From assembly GCF_000517085.1 (NCBI RefSeq), contig NZ_KI912107.1:4585980-4649979 (forward strand): a stretch of DNA of 64,000 bases, given 5' to 3'. The first letter of the stretch is position 1; every line of letters begins with the position of its first letter. This document shows, piece after piece, positions 8,309 to 18,852 of the stretch. The translations under genes and the position numbers were made by a program. The notes below the pieces were generated by a model. It did not search any database and had not been told where the DNA came from. It was given only the letters and a program-made list of their open reading frames with translations. Source of the DNA: Saccharicrinis fermentans DSM 9555 = JCM 21142. Its GTDB lineage: Bacteria; Bacteroidota; Bacteroidia; Bacteroidales; Marinilabiliaceae.

Positions 8309-10327
8309 ATGAGGAAAAGTGATAATTCCAATGTTCATTACCTACGTGTAACGCTCGATACGGTGCGTAAGATGAATCAACTGCTGGCTGAAGAGAAGAA
8401 CCCTAGTGAGTTGGCTGGTAAAGTCTGCGAACTTATGGTTCGTTCGAAGGGGTATCTTTGTTCTTGGATGATTTTGTTGGATGAAGGCCATAGGATGACA
8501 CATATGTATAGTGCCGGATGTGTTAATGGGCTTGATTTATTGAAAGCAGATGTTGTAAAGGGGAAGCTTCCTATGTATTTTCAAGTAGCCATTGAAAAAA
8601 GAAAGCTTATTAGCTTTGAGAATTCAATGATGGATTGTCCGTTGTGTGTTCCCGGTAAAAAAAACTGGACTTGTTTTATTGCTCCACTTCAGATCAACCA
8701 TACAACTTATGGCTTATTATTTTCGGCTATTTCCAATGAGGACATACCTGTTTTATTAGAAAAGGAGACATACAGAAATATGGCCAGCTCCGTTAGTCTG
8801 GCTTTGGCTAATATAAAGGATCAGAAAACATCAAAAGAGGAGCGTTATTTGATAAAAAAGAGCGAGTTGAAATACAAGTCGCTGGTTGATTCTTTAAGTG
8901 ATTCTCTTTTTATCATTCAGGATGGTATTATTAAGTATATGAACCCTGCTTTGAGTAAAGTTTTTGGATATGCTGAAGAGGAGGTTGTAGGGAAGGATTA
9001 CTTTCTGTTTTCTCCTGGTCAAGAGCGGGAAAGAATCATTGAAATTCACCGCAAAAGATTACTCGGAGAAAAGATGGATGCTGTCTATGAGACTGTAGGA
9101 ATCTCCAAGGATGGCGTAAATGTTCCTATTGAGGTGAATGTGACAGCGATTGAGTTTGAAGGAAGAGCAGCTCAGCAGGTTATTCTGCGTGATATATCTG
9201 CATATATTGAAAAGACTAAAAAGTTGTCTGATTCTGAACGATTGGTGAATACTTTAATACAGAGTATGCCCAGCGGATTTGTTTTAATAGGAGACGATTA
9301 TAAAATATACCGTATTAATAAACGTACCAGTGATGTTACTGGCTTTGCCATGGAAGAACTGGTAGGTCAATATTGTGATGTGATCTGTCCTAAGGGATCG
9401 CAATCAAAGGACTGCCCAGTATGGGAAAATGGACAAGTTCAATTTACCGGAATGGATACGACCATTAAATGTAAGGATGGTTGTGAAACACCAGTATTAA
9501 AGAATGCTCAGATTCTTGAAATAGATGGCAAGAGGTATGTTCTAGAGAGTTTTTTGGATATTACAGTCAAAAAAAGAGCCGAAGAGCAATTGATAAAGGC
9601 CAAAGATATGGCAGAGGAAAATGATCGCTTAAAATCGGCTTTTCTGGCCAATATGAGCCATGAGATCAGGACCCCTGTGAATGGTATATTAGGATTTGCC
9701 GAATTATTAAAGGATCCTGAATTGGAAGGGGATGATCAACGTAAATTTGTGGAGGTTATTTGTAAAAGTGGAGAACGGATGCTGAATACCATCAATGATA
9801 TTATTGACATCTCTAAGATAGAGACGGGTTCCATGAAGGTGACTTTAAGAAAAGTGAACCTGAATGCCTTGGTTAGTGATCTGTATCAGTTTTTTTTACC
9901 GCAAGCAACCAGTAAAGGACTTGATTTGATAGTGAAGCAATCTGAAAATTGTGTGTTGGAAATGTTTACTGATATTGATAAAATAAACTCTATCTTGACC
10001 AATCTACTTCGCAATGCCATTAAGTTCACTGAAAAGGGAAGTATTATTTTGCGCTGCAGAAAATATGAAAGGGAAGTAGAATTGGCCGTAATTGATACCG
10101 GTATTGGTATTCATAAGGAGAGACAAACAACAATTTTTGATCGCTTTGTTCAAGCCGATACTACCACTTCTAAAAAGTACGAAGGGTCGGGACTTGGTTT
10201 GGCCATCACTAAATCCTTTGTTGAAATGCTTGGTGGATCCATCCTGCTTGCGTCAGAACAGGGAAAAGGAAGTACTTTTATTGTACGTCTGCCACTTAGT
10301 GAAGTGCAACCTGATGTATCGCATTAA
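8309..10327 (+). CDS. PAS-domain sensor histidine kinase
   Basis: 672 residues with no membrane segment, so a cytoplasmic sensor. The N-terminal 170 residues look like a GAF domain, with Cys71, Cys110, Cys113 and Cys122 possibly binding metal or cofactor. PAS1 (about 188-300, GIIKYMNPALSKVFGYAEEE) and PAS2 (about 312-425, with Cys356, Cys360, Cys369) follow. The HisKA domain has the phospho-acceptor His451 in SHEIRTPVNGI, and the ATPase domain has N box Asn569, DTGIG (596-600) and GSGLGL (from 627). No receiver domain is fused and no response regulator is adjacent, so the partner is elsewhere. An ISAon1-like remnant starts just after the stop. Confidence 0.92.
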   Translation: MRKSDNSNVHYLRVTLDTVRKMNQLLAEEKNPSELAGKVCELMVRSKGYLCSWMILLDEGHRMTHMYSAGCVNGLDLLKADVVKGKLPMYFQVAIEKRKLISFENSMMDCPLCVPGKKNWTCFIAPLQINHTTYGLLFSAISNEDIPVLLEKETYRNMASSVSLALANIKDQKTSKEERYLIKKSELKYKSLVDSLSDSLFIIQDGIIKYMNPALSKVFGYAEEEVVGKDYFLFSPGQERERIIEIHRKRLLGEKMDAVYETVGISKDGVNVPIEVNVTAIEFEGRAAQQVILRDISAYIEKTKKLSDSERLVNTLIQSMPSGFVLIGDDYKIYRINKRTSDVTGFAMEELVGQYCDVICPKGSQSKDCPVWENGQVQFTGMDTTIKCKDGCETPVLKNAQILEIDGKRYVLESFLDITVKKRAEEQLIKAKDMAEENDRLKSAFLANMSHEIRTPVNGILGFAELLKDPELEGDDQRKFVEVICKSGERMLNTINDIIDISKIETGSMKVTLRKVNLNALVSDLYQFFLPQATSKGLDLIVKQSENCVLEMFTDIDKINSILTNLLRNAIKFTEKGSIILRCRKYEREVELAVIDTGIGIHKERQTTIFDRFVQADTTTSKKYEGSGLGLAITKSFVEMLGGSILLASEQGKGSTFIVRLPLSEVQPDVSH

Positions 10328-10389
10328 ACAGTGGTGTTAACACGAACAGAATTAAATCCTAAAAATGTGTAGGTTTAAACAGTTGGATC

Positions 10390-10745
10390 TTATGAAAAAT
10401 GTTTTCAAAGGCTAGCAGGGTAATCGACCGTTTTCATGTTCAGAAATTAGCCTGTGATGTAGTGCCGGAGAAACGAATTCAACACCGATGGGAAGCTATT
10501 GATCAGGACAACAAAGACTACAAACAGGCCAAAAAGGAAGGAAAGCAATACCTGTGTGAGCTTGGGGGTATCTTCAATTAAAACATGGAGGGTGACAATT
10601 TATCCATAACCATTCCCATCATGTAGTTCTAATACATCATCCAGGTGCAATACAAAAGTAAAGGATTTAGCAAACTGTTGAGGGGAGTTGATGATGTAAA
10701 GTTCTCCCCTTGCAGGTCAACAAAAATTTATGCCCGATAAGTTAC
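10390..10745 (+). pseudogene. ISAon1-like transposase remnant
   Basis: The middle segment is readable: CFQRLAG-type junction then VIDRFHVQKLACDVVPEKRI, HRWEAIDQDNKDYKQAKKEG. This is the ISL3/ISAon1 transposase region around the second catalytic Asp. The C-terminal tail near 10650-10740 is present only in frameshifted form (KVKDLANC, then VDDVKFSPLQVNKNLCPI-like). Large internal deletions; not functional. It separates the kinase from convergent polA. Confidence 0.65.
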
Positions 10746-10803
10746 TTATGTATTAGACACAGCATATTTACTTGATACGCGGAAAACCTATTGTATGGTC
10801 GCC

Positions 10804-13575
10804 CTAGTGTGCTTCGTGCCAGTTGGCTCCCACGCCCATATCTACTGATAGTGGCACCGATAGCTTACAAGCATTCTCCATTTTTGTTTTCACAATTTCC
10901 TTGACTTCTTCCAGTTCACTTTTTAAAACATCGAAGTTCAATTCATCGTGTACCTGTAAAATCATCTGTGATTGGAGCTTTCGTATATCCAACTCGGCTT
11001 GTATGTTCACCATAGCCATCTTGATGATATCGGCAGCTGTTCCTTGTATAGGCGCATTGATGGCATTGCGTTCGGCCATTCCACGTACCACACCATTTCG
11101 CGAATTGATATCAGGTAAGTTCCTTTTTCTACCAAAGACAGTCTCTACGTATCCATTTTCACGGGCTATTTCTATACTTTTGTCCATGTAGGCTTTTACA
11201 TCAGGGAAGTTCTCAAAATATCCATCAATTAGTTGTTTGGCTTCGCTGCGTGAAATGGTTAAACGCTCCGCTAATCCAAAGGCTGATATTCCGTAAATAA
11301 TACCAAAGTTAGCTGTTTTGGCTTTTCGTCTCATATCCGAGGTAACCTCATCTAAGGATACTTTGAATATTTTAGCGGCGGTAGCTGCATGAATATCTTC
11401 ACCATTATTAAAGGCTTCTACCAATTGCTTGTCCTGGCTTAAATGGGCCATCAAACGAAGTTCTACCTGGGAGTAGTCGGCAGACAGAAAAACATGGTCA
11501 TTGTTGCTGGGTATAAATGCCTTGCGTATTTCTCTTCCATCTTCGTCGCGAATGGGTATGTTTTGCAAGTTTGGGTTTGTTGAATTAAGTCTTCCTGTTA
11601 CCACCACTGCCTGATTATAGGTGGTATGTATTTTACCTGTTTTCGGATTTACCAATTGAGGCAAGGCCTCAACGTAGGTATTTAGTAGTTTTTTTAAGCC
11701 TCTAAACTCAAGAATCTTATCAATAATATTGTGTTTGCCTTTTAGTTTGGTCAGGGTTTCTTCACTGGTGCTGAATTGTCCTGATTTCGTTTTCTTGGCT
11801 TTGGCATCAATTTTCATATGTTCAAATAACACCTCGCCTACTTGTTTGGGACTGCCTACATTAAATTCCATCCCGGCCATTTCTATAATATCTTTTTCGA
11901 GCGTTGTTATTCGTACGTTTAGTTTTGTAGCAAATTGATTTAATTCATCTACATCTAGCTGAACTCCTGTGGCTTCCATTTGGGCGAGTACCAAAACCAA
12001 AGGCATTTCAGTTTGGTAAAAAAGTTCATCCAGACCGGCTTCTTTTATTTTGGGTTCCAGGTATTCTTTTAGCTGTAGGGTGATATCTGCATCTTCGGCA
12101 GCATATTCTTTGGCTTTGTTTAGTTCTACATGGCGAAAATTTAACTGACCTTTTCCTTTTTTGCCTATTAGTGATTCTATCTTAACTGGCGTGTATCCCA
12201 AATAGGTCTCAGCCATAAAGTCCATATTATTTTTCTGTCCGGGAAATGCCAAGTGGTGTGCGACCATGGTATCGAATATTTTTCCCTTTACATGAATGCC
12301 GTAGTTTCTTAAAACGAGGATGTCATATTTCAGATTCTGGCCTATTTTAACGATGTTTTCATCTTCCAGTACTTTTTTAAAACGTTGCGCCAAAGATATT
12401 GCTTGTTGTTGTTCTTCAGGAAACGGAACATAATAGGCTTCTCCCTTCTTCCAGGAAAAGGAAATGCCAACCAATTCTGCAATACCCGTATTTAAGCTAG
12501 TGGTTTCGGTATCAAAGCAGAATTCTTTTTGAATACTTAGTTCAGCGGCCAATGAGGCGTAGGCTTGATCATTGTCAACAAGGTAATATTGATGGGGTAG
12601 GTCTTCAATGGTCTTTAGTGAGGAGGAAAAGGCAGTTGTTTCTGCCACTTGGGGCTGACCAAATAGGTCGCCTTGGGCTGGCATAGCAGCGGGTGCCGAA
12701 GCTAAACCAAAACGAGGCATCATACTTTTAAATTCCAATTCCTCCAGTAGAGGCATCAGTTTTTCCGGATTCGGTTCTGATATTTCTAAGTTTTTTTCAT
12801 TCAGTTCAATGGGTACATCTAGTTTGATGGTTGCTAGTGTATAAGAAAGCTCCACCTGTTCTTTAAAATTGATCAGGTTTTCTTTTCTTTTTCCTTTGAA
12901 TTCATCTATGTGATCATAGATTCCAGTGATACTTTTGTATTTGGCAATGATATCTTTGGCACCTTTTTCACCAATACCAGGACAGCCCGGAATATTGTCG
13001 GAGGCATCACCCATCAAAGCTAATATATCTATTACTTGAATAGGTTCTTCAATGGCAAATTTTTCTTGTACTTCAGGTATACCCAATATATCCATACCAC
13101 CTCCTTTACTGCGGGGCTTGAACATCTTCACATTAGCTGTTACCAGTTGAGCATAGTCTTTGTCGGGTGTCATCATAAACACTTCAAAGCCAGCTTTGTC
13201 TGCCTTGTGTGAGATGGTGCCAATCACATCGTCGGCCTCATAACCATATACCTCCAATATTGGAATATTCAGGGCCTCCAACAGTCTTTTGATATATGGA
13301 ACGGCCAATTTAATGTCTTCAGGAGTTGCTTCACGTTGTGCTTTGTAGGGTTTATACATTTCGTGACGAAAAGTTGGACCTGCAGGATCAAAGGCAACAG
13401 CTAGATGGGAGGGTTTTTCTTTTTGTATGACCTCCAGCAAAGAATTGGTAAAACCATAGATAGCAGAGGTGTTGAGCTTTTTGGAGTTGATACGTGGTGC
13501 ACGTATAAATGCATAATAGGCTCTATATATCAATGCGTATGCATCCAGCAGGAATAACTTTTTATTTTCTTCCAT
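10804..13575 (-). CDS. polA: DNA polymerase I
   Basis: 923 residues, all three domains. The 5'-3' nuclease (1-290) has FLLDAYALIYRAYYAF, EADDVIGT and GDASDNIPGCPGIGEKGA. The 3'-5' proofreading exonuclease is intact (FDTETT Asp355/Glu357, Asp418, Tyr491-x3-Asp495). The polymerase domain has DYSQVELR (motif A), the O-helix KTANFGIIYG and QVHDE (motif C). It fills gaps in repair and removes Okazaki primers. It lies upstream of the polyprenyl synthetase in minus-strand order at a 61-nt distance and converges on an IS remnant. An intact exonuclease site is not universal in PolA. Confidence 0.97.
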   Translation of the reverse strand: MEENKKLFLLDAYALIYRAYYAFIRAPRINSKKLNTSAIYGFTNSLLEVIQKEKPSHLAVAFDPAGPTFRHEMYKPYKAQREATPEDIKLAVPYIKRLLEALNIPILEVYGYEADDVIGTISHKADKAGFEVFMMTPDKDYAQLVTANVKMFKPRSKGGGMDILGIPEVQEKFAIEEPIQVIDILALMGDASDNIPGCPGIGEKGAKDIIAKYKSITGIYDHIDEFKGKRKENLINFKEQVELSYTLATIKLDVPIELNEKNLEISEPNPEKLMPLLEELEFKSMMPRFGLASAPAAMPAQGDLFGQPQVAETTAFSSSLKTIEDLPHQYYLVDNDQAYASLAAELSIQKEFCFDTETTSLNTGIAELVGISFSWKKGEAYYVPFPEEQQQAISLAQRFKKVLEDENIVKIGQNLKYDILVLRNYGIHVKGKIFDTMVAHHLAFPGQKNNMDFMAETYLGYTPVKIESLIGKKGKGQLNFRHVELNKAKEYAAEDADITLQLKEYLEPKIKEAGLDELFYQTEMPLVLVLAQMEATGVQLDVDELNQFATKLNVRITTLEKDIIEMAGMEFNVGSPKQVGEVLFEHMKIDAKAKKTKSGQFSTSEETLTKLKGKHNIIDKILEFRGLKKLLNTYVEALPQLVNPKTGKIHTTYNQAVVVTGRLNSTNPNLQNIPIRDEDGREIRKAFIPSNNDHVFLSADYSQVELRLMAHLSQDKQLVEAFNNGEDIHAATAAKIFKVSLDEVTSDMRRKAKTANFGIIYGISAFGLAERLTISRSEAKQLIDGYFENFPDVKAYMDKSIEIARENGYVETVFGRKRNLPDINSRNGVVRGMAERNAINAPIQGTAADIIKMAMVNIQAELDIRKLQSQMILQVHDELNFDVLKSELEEVKEIVKTKMENACKLSVPLSVDMGVGANWHEAH

Positions 13576-13636
13576 CTTATTAAGTGTAAGGAATTAAGAT
13601 ATAAGTACGATGATTGGGGTTAAATATATGGTTTTA

Positions 13637-14611
13637 TTATTTTTTTCTTTCGGTGGTAAAAACGACCAGTTCTTTTAAGGATTGTTTGGCTTCAGAGTCT
13701 TCAAATTTTTCTAATATTTCCAATGCCTTATTTTTATATTCAATCATTTTGCGATGGGTATATTCTATCCCTCCGTTTTGGCGTACAAACTCGATGACCT
13801 CGGCCACTTTCTTATCGTTTTTATGATAGCGGCGAATGATAGATAGTATTCTTTTACGTTCTTTGACTTCACAGTTGTTGAGTACATAAATCAAAGGAAG
13901 TGTCATCTTTTTTTCTCGGATATCGTTTCCTGTAGGTTTTCCGATCAGGTCATTTTTTTCATAATCAAAAAGGTCGTCTTTTATCTGAAAGGCGATTCCC
14001 AGATAGGTACCAAATTGATTCATCATTTCCCTTTTGTCATCAGCTGCGTCTACAGAATAGGCTCCGGCTGTTGTGCAAGCAGCTATGAGCGTGGCTGTTT
14101 TTTTGGTGATGATTTGGTAATATACTTCTTCTGTGATATCTAATTTACGGCTTTTTTCAATTTGAAGCAACTCTCCTTCTGCCATTTCTTTTACAGCGGT
14201 AGATACCACTTTTAAGGTGCCAATCTGATTGGTGTCCAATGCCAGCATTAGACCCTTTGATAGAAAGTAATCGCCTACCAGTACTGCTATTTTCGATTTC
14301 CAAAGAGCATTAATTGAAAAAAAGCCACGGCGTTGATAGGTTTCGTCTACCACATCATCGTGAATAAGAGTAGCTGTGTGTAACAGTTCTATCAATGTAG
14401 CCGCTACGTAGGTAGATTCTGAAATGGTACCGGTTAGTTTGGCCGAAAGAAATACCAACATGGGACGCATTTGTTTACCTTTTCTGCGAAGTATATAATT
14501 GGTGATGATGCTCAATAAAGGGATTTTGGATTTAAGCTGTTTGTTAAAAAAAGGCTCAAATCGCTCCATCTCAGTCTTTATGGGGCGTTTAATGCTACTT
14601 GATGATGCCAT
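13637..14611 (-). CDS. Trans-polyprenyl diphosphate synthase
   Basis: 324 residues, E-type isoprenyl chain elongation enzyme. First aspartate-rich motif DDVVD (85-89, in TLIHDDVVDE) and second DDLFD (212-216) are intact and bind the Mg-diphosphate. Bulkier residues sit before the first motif, typical of long-chain products, so it probably makes the octaprenyl or similar tail of menaquinone. Product length cannot be fixed from sequence. It lies upstream of polA on the same strand. Confidence 0.92.
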   Translation of the reverse strand: MASSSSIKRPIKTEMERFEPFFNKQLKSKIPLLSIITNYILRRKGKQMRPMLVFLSAKLTGTISESTYVAATLIELLHTATLIHDDVVDETYQRRGFFSINALWKSKIAVLVGDYFLSKGLMLALDTNQIGTLKVVSTAVKEMAEGELLQIEKSRKLDITEEVYYQIITKKTATLIAACTTAGAYSVDAADDKREMMNQFGTYLGIAFQIKDDLFDYEKNDLIGKPTGNDIREKKMTLPLIYVLNNCEVKERKRILSIIRRYHKNDKKVAEVIEFVRQNGGIEYTHRKMIEYKNKALEILEKFEDSEAKQSLKELVVFTTERKK

Positions 14612-15017
14612 ATGTTGGTATTGCGCTAACTTAATTGATTAAAACGTCCAAATTTAATGAATTAATTTAAGGAGACACGTTTATATGTCTCAACTTTATA
14701 TTGAATTTATTCGAATGCGTGATCTTTTTTGTACCTTTTGCTCGTTTAACAGGTTATAACAATGTTCATCAGTTAATCATAAAAGATTTGTGTACCACCC
14801 ATAGTGAAATATCCAATCATACAGATATTGAACATGTGTAAACGTAATTGAGGATGATTAAAAGAGTGATGTAGTATATTGCAAATTATGCATCTTTTTT
14901 TATGTATTCGTGGGCACCGGAAGGGGTTATTTATGGATTTCCAGCATATTTAATGTTGTTTAACCTTTTGGCATGGTCGCATTCTGTATTTTTGGAGTTT
15001 TTAAATGATCATGTGTT
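14612..15017. other. Divergent spacer, no gene seen
   Basis: 406 nt between the divergent polyprenyl synthetase and MFS genes. An ORF from 14902 overlaps the MFS gene in another frame and has no protein-like features, so I treat it as noise. No clear promoter match. Confidence 0.5.
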
Positions 15018-16307
15018 ATGCAAAAAACTGAAACGTCCAAACAGCCCCTTTTCTTTTATGGATTTGTTATTGTTGTCATTGGAACGCTTGGTGTTTGGGC
15101 CAGTGTTCCGGGGCAAACCATGGGCATTAGTACTTTTACCGACCCGGTGAAAGATGCTTTGGGCTTAGATAGAAATGAATTTAGTTTGGCGTATGCATTT
15201 GGAACTATTGCAAGTTCTTTACTTTTAGGTATAGCTGGTCGATGGTTTGATATTTATGGCGCGCGTAAAGTGGCCACTTTTGCGGCTTTAGGACTGGCTC
15301 TGGCCTTGGCCATCAGTTCCCAGTCGCAGGTTATTTCAGCATTTATTTTAAATATATTGGGCATCCAATCTTGGGTGGTTCCCTTTGTGGTGATGATCAT
15401 CTGTTTCTTTTTTATTCGTTTTGCTGGCCAGGGGGTGCTTACGCTTGCCTCTCGTAATATGATCATGCTTTGGTTTGACAAATTTAGAGGAACGGTGAAT
15501 GCTTTTAGTTCCATCGCCGTGTCTTTAGGTTTTTCTATTTCTCCGCTGATGATCAATTATTTGATAGAAGGTAATGGATGGCAGAAGGCTTGGCAAATAA
15601 TGGCTTTGGTATTGGTTTTGGTGTCTATTGTTATTTATTTGTTGTACAGAGATTCGCCTGAAGTGATGGGATTGAAACCGGATGGTAATTTGTTGAAAAA
15701 AAATAACAAAGAAAAGAGTGACAGTGAAAGGAGACAGTTTACAAGAGGTGAAGCGTTGAGCACCAGGGCTTTCTGGATGTATGGACTGATGTTGGCTTTT
15801 AATGGTTATTTTGTAACTGGATTAACATTTAATATTGTATCGGTTTTTGATAGTGTTGGCTTAACCAAGGCAGATGCCATATCCATCTTTGTACCCATGT
15901 CCATCATATCGGTCATCACTTCTTTTGTTTTTAACGCCATGAGTGATTTCATTAAACTTAAAAAACTTTTGTATGTGATGATTCTGGGGGGTATTATTGA
16001 TTCGTTGGGATTGGCATTTTTGTCCCATTCGTGGGGTTATTATATGCTAGTGGCCGGTTCGGGAATTATGGGTGGTATGTTTGCTGTACTTTCATCGGTG
16101 GTGTGGCCTCGTTTTTACGGCAGAAAAAATTTGGGTGCTATTTCGGGAGTGAGTATGCAGATGATTGTTTTTTCCAGTGCATTGGGGCCATTTTTATTTA
16201 GTAGCTCACTTAAGTTTTTTGGTTCATATTCTGTGGTAGCCTTGTCCGGGTTAATAGGATTGGCTATTATTGCTGTTTTTTCTGTTAAAGCAGATAACCC
16301 TCAATAG
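15018..16307 (+). CDS. MFS transporter
   Basis: 429 residues with about 12 membrane segments. The first loop after TM2 has GRWFDIYGARKVATF, the major-facilitator G-x-x-D-x-x-G-x-R signature. TM1 reads FFYGFVIVVIGTLGVWASVP. A mid-protein cytoplasmic loop rich in Lys/Asp (about 225-245) separates the two six-helix bundles. It resembles oxalate/monocarboxylate-type carriers in layout, but the substrate cannot be told. Single gene, convergent with the WG-repeat gene. Confidence 0.88.
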   Translation: MQKTETSKQPLFFYGFVIVVIGTLGVWASVPGQTMGISTFTDPVKDALGLDRNEFSLAYAFGTIASSLLLGIAGRWFDIYGARKVATFAALGLALALAISSQSQVISAFILNILGIQSWVVPFVVMIICFFFIRFAGQGVLTLASRNMIMLWFDKFRGTVNAFSSIAVSLGFSISPLMINYLIEGNGWQKAWQIMALVLVLVSIVIYLLYRDSPEVMGLKPDGNLLKKNNKEKSDSERRQFTRGEALSTRAFWMYGLMLAFNGYFVTGLTFNIVSVFDSVGLTKADAISIFVPMSIISVITSFVFNAMSDFIKLKKLLYVMILGGIIDSLGLAFLSHSWGYYMLVAGSGIMGGMFAVLSSVVWPRFYGRKNLGAISGVSMQMIVFSSALGPFLFSSSLKFFGSYSVVALSGLIGLAIIAVFSVKADNPQ

Positions 16308-16338
16308 CATTGAGGTAAGTGCTGGTTTTTCGTAGGCA

Positions 16339-17886
16339 TCACCACGATCCGGGGTATATAGAGATACCAAAGGAGATAGGGTAGAGCTCAGGACCTTTGC
16401 CGTTTTCAAACATCTGGCTTAGGTAATAGGTGCCGTACAAGTTAATGGCTTTAAATCCGATGCGCACATGTGCACCGTATCTAAAATCATTTAAAGCAAA
16501 GCTATCTTTGTTTTTTTCTTTGTCTTTTTCTCCATCTACCTTGGTTACTATTTTGGTATATGATTTTAATCGGTATCCACCTATTACGCCCGTTGAAATG
16601 TAAAAGGCGCTGTGCCTTCTTTTGCTAAATTGAAGTTCAAACATAACGGGTACGTTTAAGTATAGGGTTGTTAATTTGTTTTTCTCCAGAGGGTCGGTGA
16701 TGGCGGCAGAGCTGAGATTTCCATCCTCGTCTATAATTGGGATATTGGGGTTGTCAAAACGGTAGTTATTATAGTTCAATCCCACACCTGTCACAAATCC
16801 CACACCTTGACTTAAACCTATGTTTTGTTGTAAGGCATTGATGTTTAGTTCTATGGATTTGCCAGTGTGAAGAGATAGGTACTGATAACCATCCGGTAGA
16901 GAAAACTCCTTTTGGTTATTTACAAAGTTATTTAAACCCAAATCAATACCCCAAAAATGGCCCTTGAATTTGTGTGATTTCCGTTTTTTTTGATCGTTCC
17001 AATTACTTTCGTCTTTATTAAAGCTGAATTCTTTTGTGCCTTCTTGTTCTACGATATCTACTTCTGAACCAAAAAAATGAAAGGTGGTGGTATCTCCATC
17101 TACTATTTTTATTTTTGATGTGATGATTTTACCATCCTCTTTAAATTGCTTGTTATTATAAAAAACGGTATCTCTTTGGTCTTCATCCACCTCTTGTATG
17201 GTAGTAGCATTGCCATTGGTGTCGATATAAGAGATTTTTCCGTTTTGAACAACTTGCGCTATGCCATTTTTAAAGTCACTTATCCGTTGATATTCACAGG
17301 GTATAATTTCAAGCCCTTGTGAATTGATGTAACCCATTTTCCCGTTTCGCAGTACTTTGGCTTTACCATCTTTAAATTCCCATATTTTTTGGTAAACAGC
17401 GGGTATGAATTCCAGTCCGGATGAGTTGACATATCCTGTTTTTCCATTTTTAAGTACCATGGCTTTGCCATCTTCAAAAGCTCTGATTTGATCGTATATG
17501 CACGGAATAAATTCGTTGCCGTTTTGGTTGACATAACCAATCTTTCCATTTCGAAGCACACGAGCTTTGCCATCTTCAAAACCCCATATCATTTCATAGA
17601 TAGTTGGGACAATTAAATCACCGTTGGTGTTATAGATACCCAACTTGCCTCCTTTTAGTACCTTTATATTTCCATTATCTTGTAAATTCCAAACCTGATC
17701 ATTTTCACAGGGGATGATTAAATCACCGTATTGATTTACCAGTCCTATCTTACTGTTTTCCATGACCCGATAAAAGCCATCGCTTATTTCCCAATATTTG
17801 TCGTACGCTTTCAAAAAAGGCTTATCCTGCGCATGGACGATGATGGAAGAAGTAGTAATAAGTAGTATGATTACAAGATATTTCAT
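16339..17886 (-). CDS. WG-repeat protein fused to an outer-membrane beta-barrel
   Basis: Signal peptide (MKYLVIILLITTSSIIVHAQ), then about five WG-type repeats at residues 28-225 (for example GKARVLRNGKIGYVNQNGNE, IPCIYDQI). A linker follows, then a C-terminal barrel from about 305. The barrel aligns by eye with the preceding 290-residue gene (KFKGHFWGIDLGLNNF versus KFKGHWAGVQLGFNNY; INLYGTYYLSQMFENGKGPE versus IKLYGTYNFSSLFESNKGPE). It is the last gene of the ECF-sigma operon, 10 nt after the previous gene. A surface or envelope role is inferred. Confidence 0.82.
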   Translation of the reverse strand: MKYLVIILLITTSSIIVHAQDKPFLKAYDKYWEISDGFYRVMENSKIGLVNQYGDLIIPCENDQVWNLQDNGNIKVLKGGKLGIYNTNGDLIVPTIYEMIWGFEDGKARVLRNGKIGYVNQNGNEFIPCIYDQIRAFEDGKAMVLKNGKTGYVNSSGLEFIPAVYQKIWEFKDGKAKVLRNGKMGYINSQGLEIIPCEYQRISDFKNGIAQVVQNGKISYIDTNGNATTIQEVDEDQRDTVFYNNKQFKEDGKIITSKIKIVDGDTTTFHFFGSEVDIVEQEGTKEFSFNKDESNWNDQKKRKSHKFKGHFWGIDLGLNNFVNNQKEFSLPDGYQYLSLHTGKSIELNINALQQNIGLSQGVGFVTGVGLNYNNYRFDNPNIPIIDEDGNLSSAAITDPLEKNKLTTLYLNVPVMFELQFSKRRHSAFYISTGVIGGYRLKSYTKIVTKVDGEKDKEKNKDSFALNDFRYGAHVRIGFKAINLYGTYYLSQMFENGKGPELYPISFGISIYPGSW

Positions 17887-17896
17887 TCTTACTAAA

Positions 17897-18769
17897 TTAA
17901 AAATTTATCAGTGTTAAGCCAACCGTATAAGGTGTTACTTCGGGCCCTTTGTTGGATTCGAATAGAGAGGAAAAGTTATAGGTGCCGTATAACTTTATTA
18001 TATTGAAACCTACTTGAAACATAGCTCCATATTGAAATGGATTAATATTAATGTCTTGTCTTGATTTCTTTTTGTCGTCACCAAAATAAACTGTTTTTGT
18101 GTGTGATCCTAGCCGAAATCCTCCGTAAAGACCTGCCGAAACAAATGCATGCACATTTGAGTTTTCTGGTGTTTGCAGCTCCAATAATAAGGGTATGTTC
18201 AGATAAGAAGTCACAATCTTACTCTTTTTTACATGTCTGTCTTCGGTGGGTTGGCCTATGGTTAGTCCATCTTGTTGCACAATTAAGTAATCATTGTCGA
18301 AACGATAATTGTACACCGCCCAACCAAGTCCTGTTACAAGTCCAAAATTAGTTTTGTCTTTTCTTAAATCAATGTTGTATTGTAAAAAATTAATACCCAC
18401 AGTCATAGATTTTCCTGAATTCAAATTCATAAAATCTACCTGGTCACTTTCGTGATAATTATTGAATCCCAGCTGAACCCCAGCCCAATGACCTTTAAAT
18501 TTATTGCGTAGTACTTTTACCATTCTTACTTTAGTATCGTCGTGGTTTTCTATAAATTCCCATCTTCTTCGGCCAATGGTAATTTTAGCTATGGTGTCGT
18601 TATGTTCATTGAGTTCCAGTTTAGCATTAGGAAAACCAATCATGGCATTGTTATTTATATCATCAATAACTATGATGTTAGTCGATTTCTTTTTTTCTTT
18701 TGTTTGTGCCAAAATTCCAATAGGAATGAGGAACGCAAAAATAATGAGTATTGTATGTAATTTTGACAT
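17897..18769 (-). CDS. Outer-membrane beta-barrel protein of the ECF operon
   Basis: 290 residues with a signal peptide (KLHTILIIFAFLIPIGILAQ) and alternating beta strands ending VGLTLINF. It is paralogous to the C-terminal barrel of the downstream WG-repeat gene. Such paired barrels behind an ECF sigma/anti-sigma pair are frequent in Bacteroidota and are usually envelope proteins of unknown substrate. Confidence 0.8.
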   Translation of the reverse strand: MSKLHTILIIFAFLIPIGILAQTKEKKKSTNIIVIDDINNNAMIGFPNAKLELNEHNDTIAKITIGRRRWEFIENHDDTKVRMVKVLRNKFKGHWAGVQLGFNNYHESDQVDFMNLNSGKSMTVGINFLQYNIDLRKDKTNFGLVTGLGWAVYNYRFDNDYLIVQQDGLTIGQPTEDRHVKKSKIVTSYLNIPLLLELQTPENSNVHAFVSAGLYGGFRLGSHTKTVYFGDDKKKSRQDININPFQYGAMFQVGFNIIKLYGTYNFSSLFESNKGPEVTPYTVGLTLINF

Positions 18770-18852
18770 AATTCGTATTTTTATAGTAAGAAACTACTGA
18801 GTGTTTATTTTTTGAAACTTCCGGATGTTTCGAAAGTATGACGACCCAGTAT

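Noticed and set aside
14902-15150. 82-codon ORF upstream of and overlapping the MFS gene
   Set aside because: Its second half is the MFS gene read in another frame.
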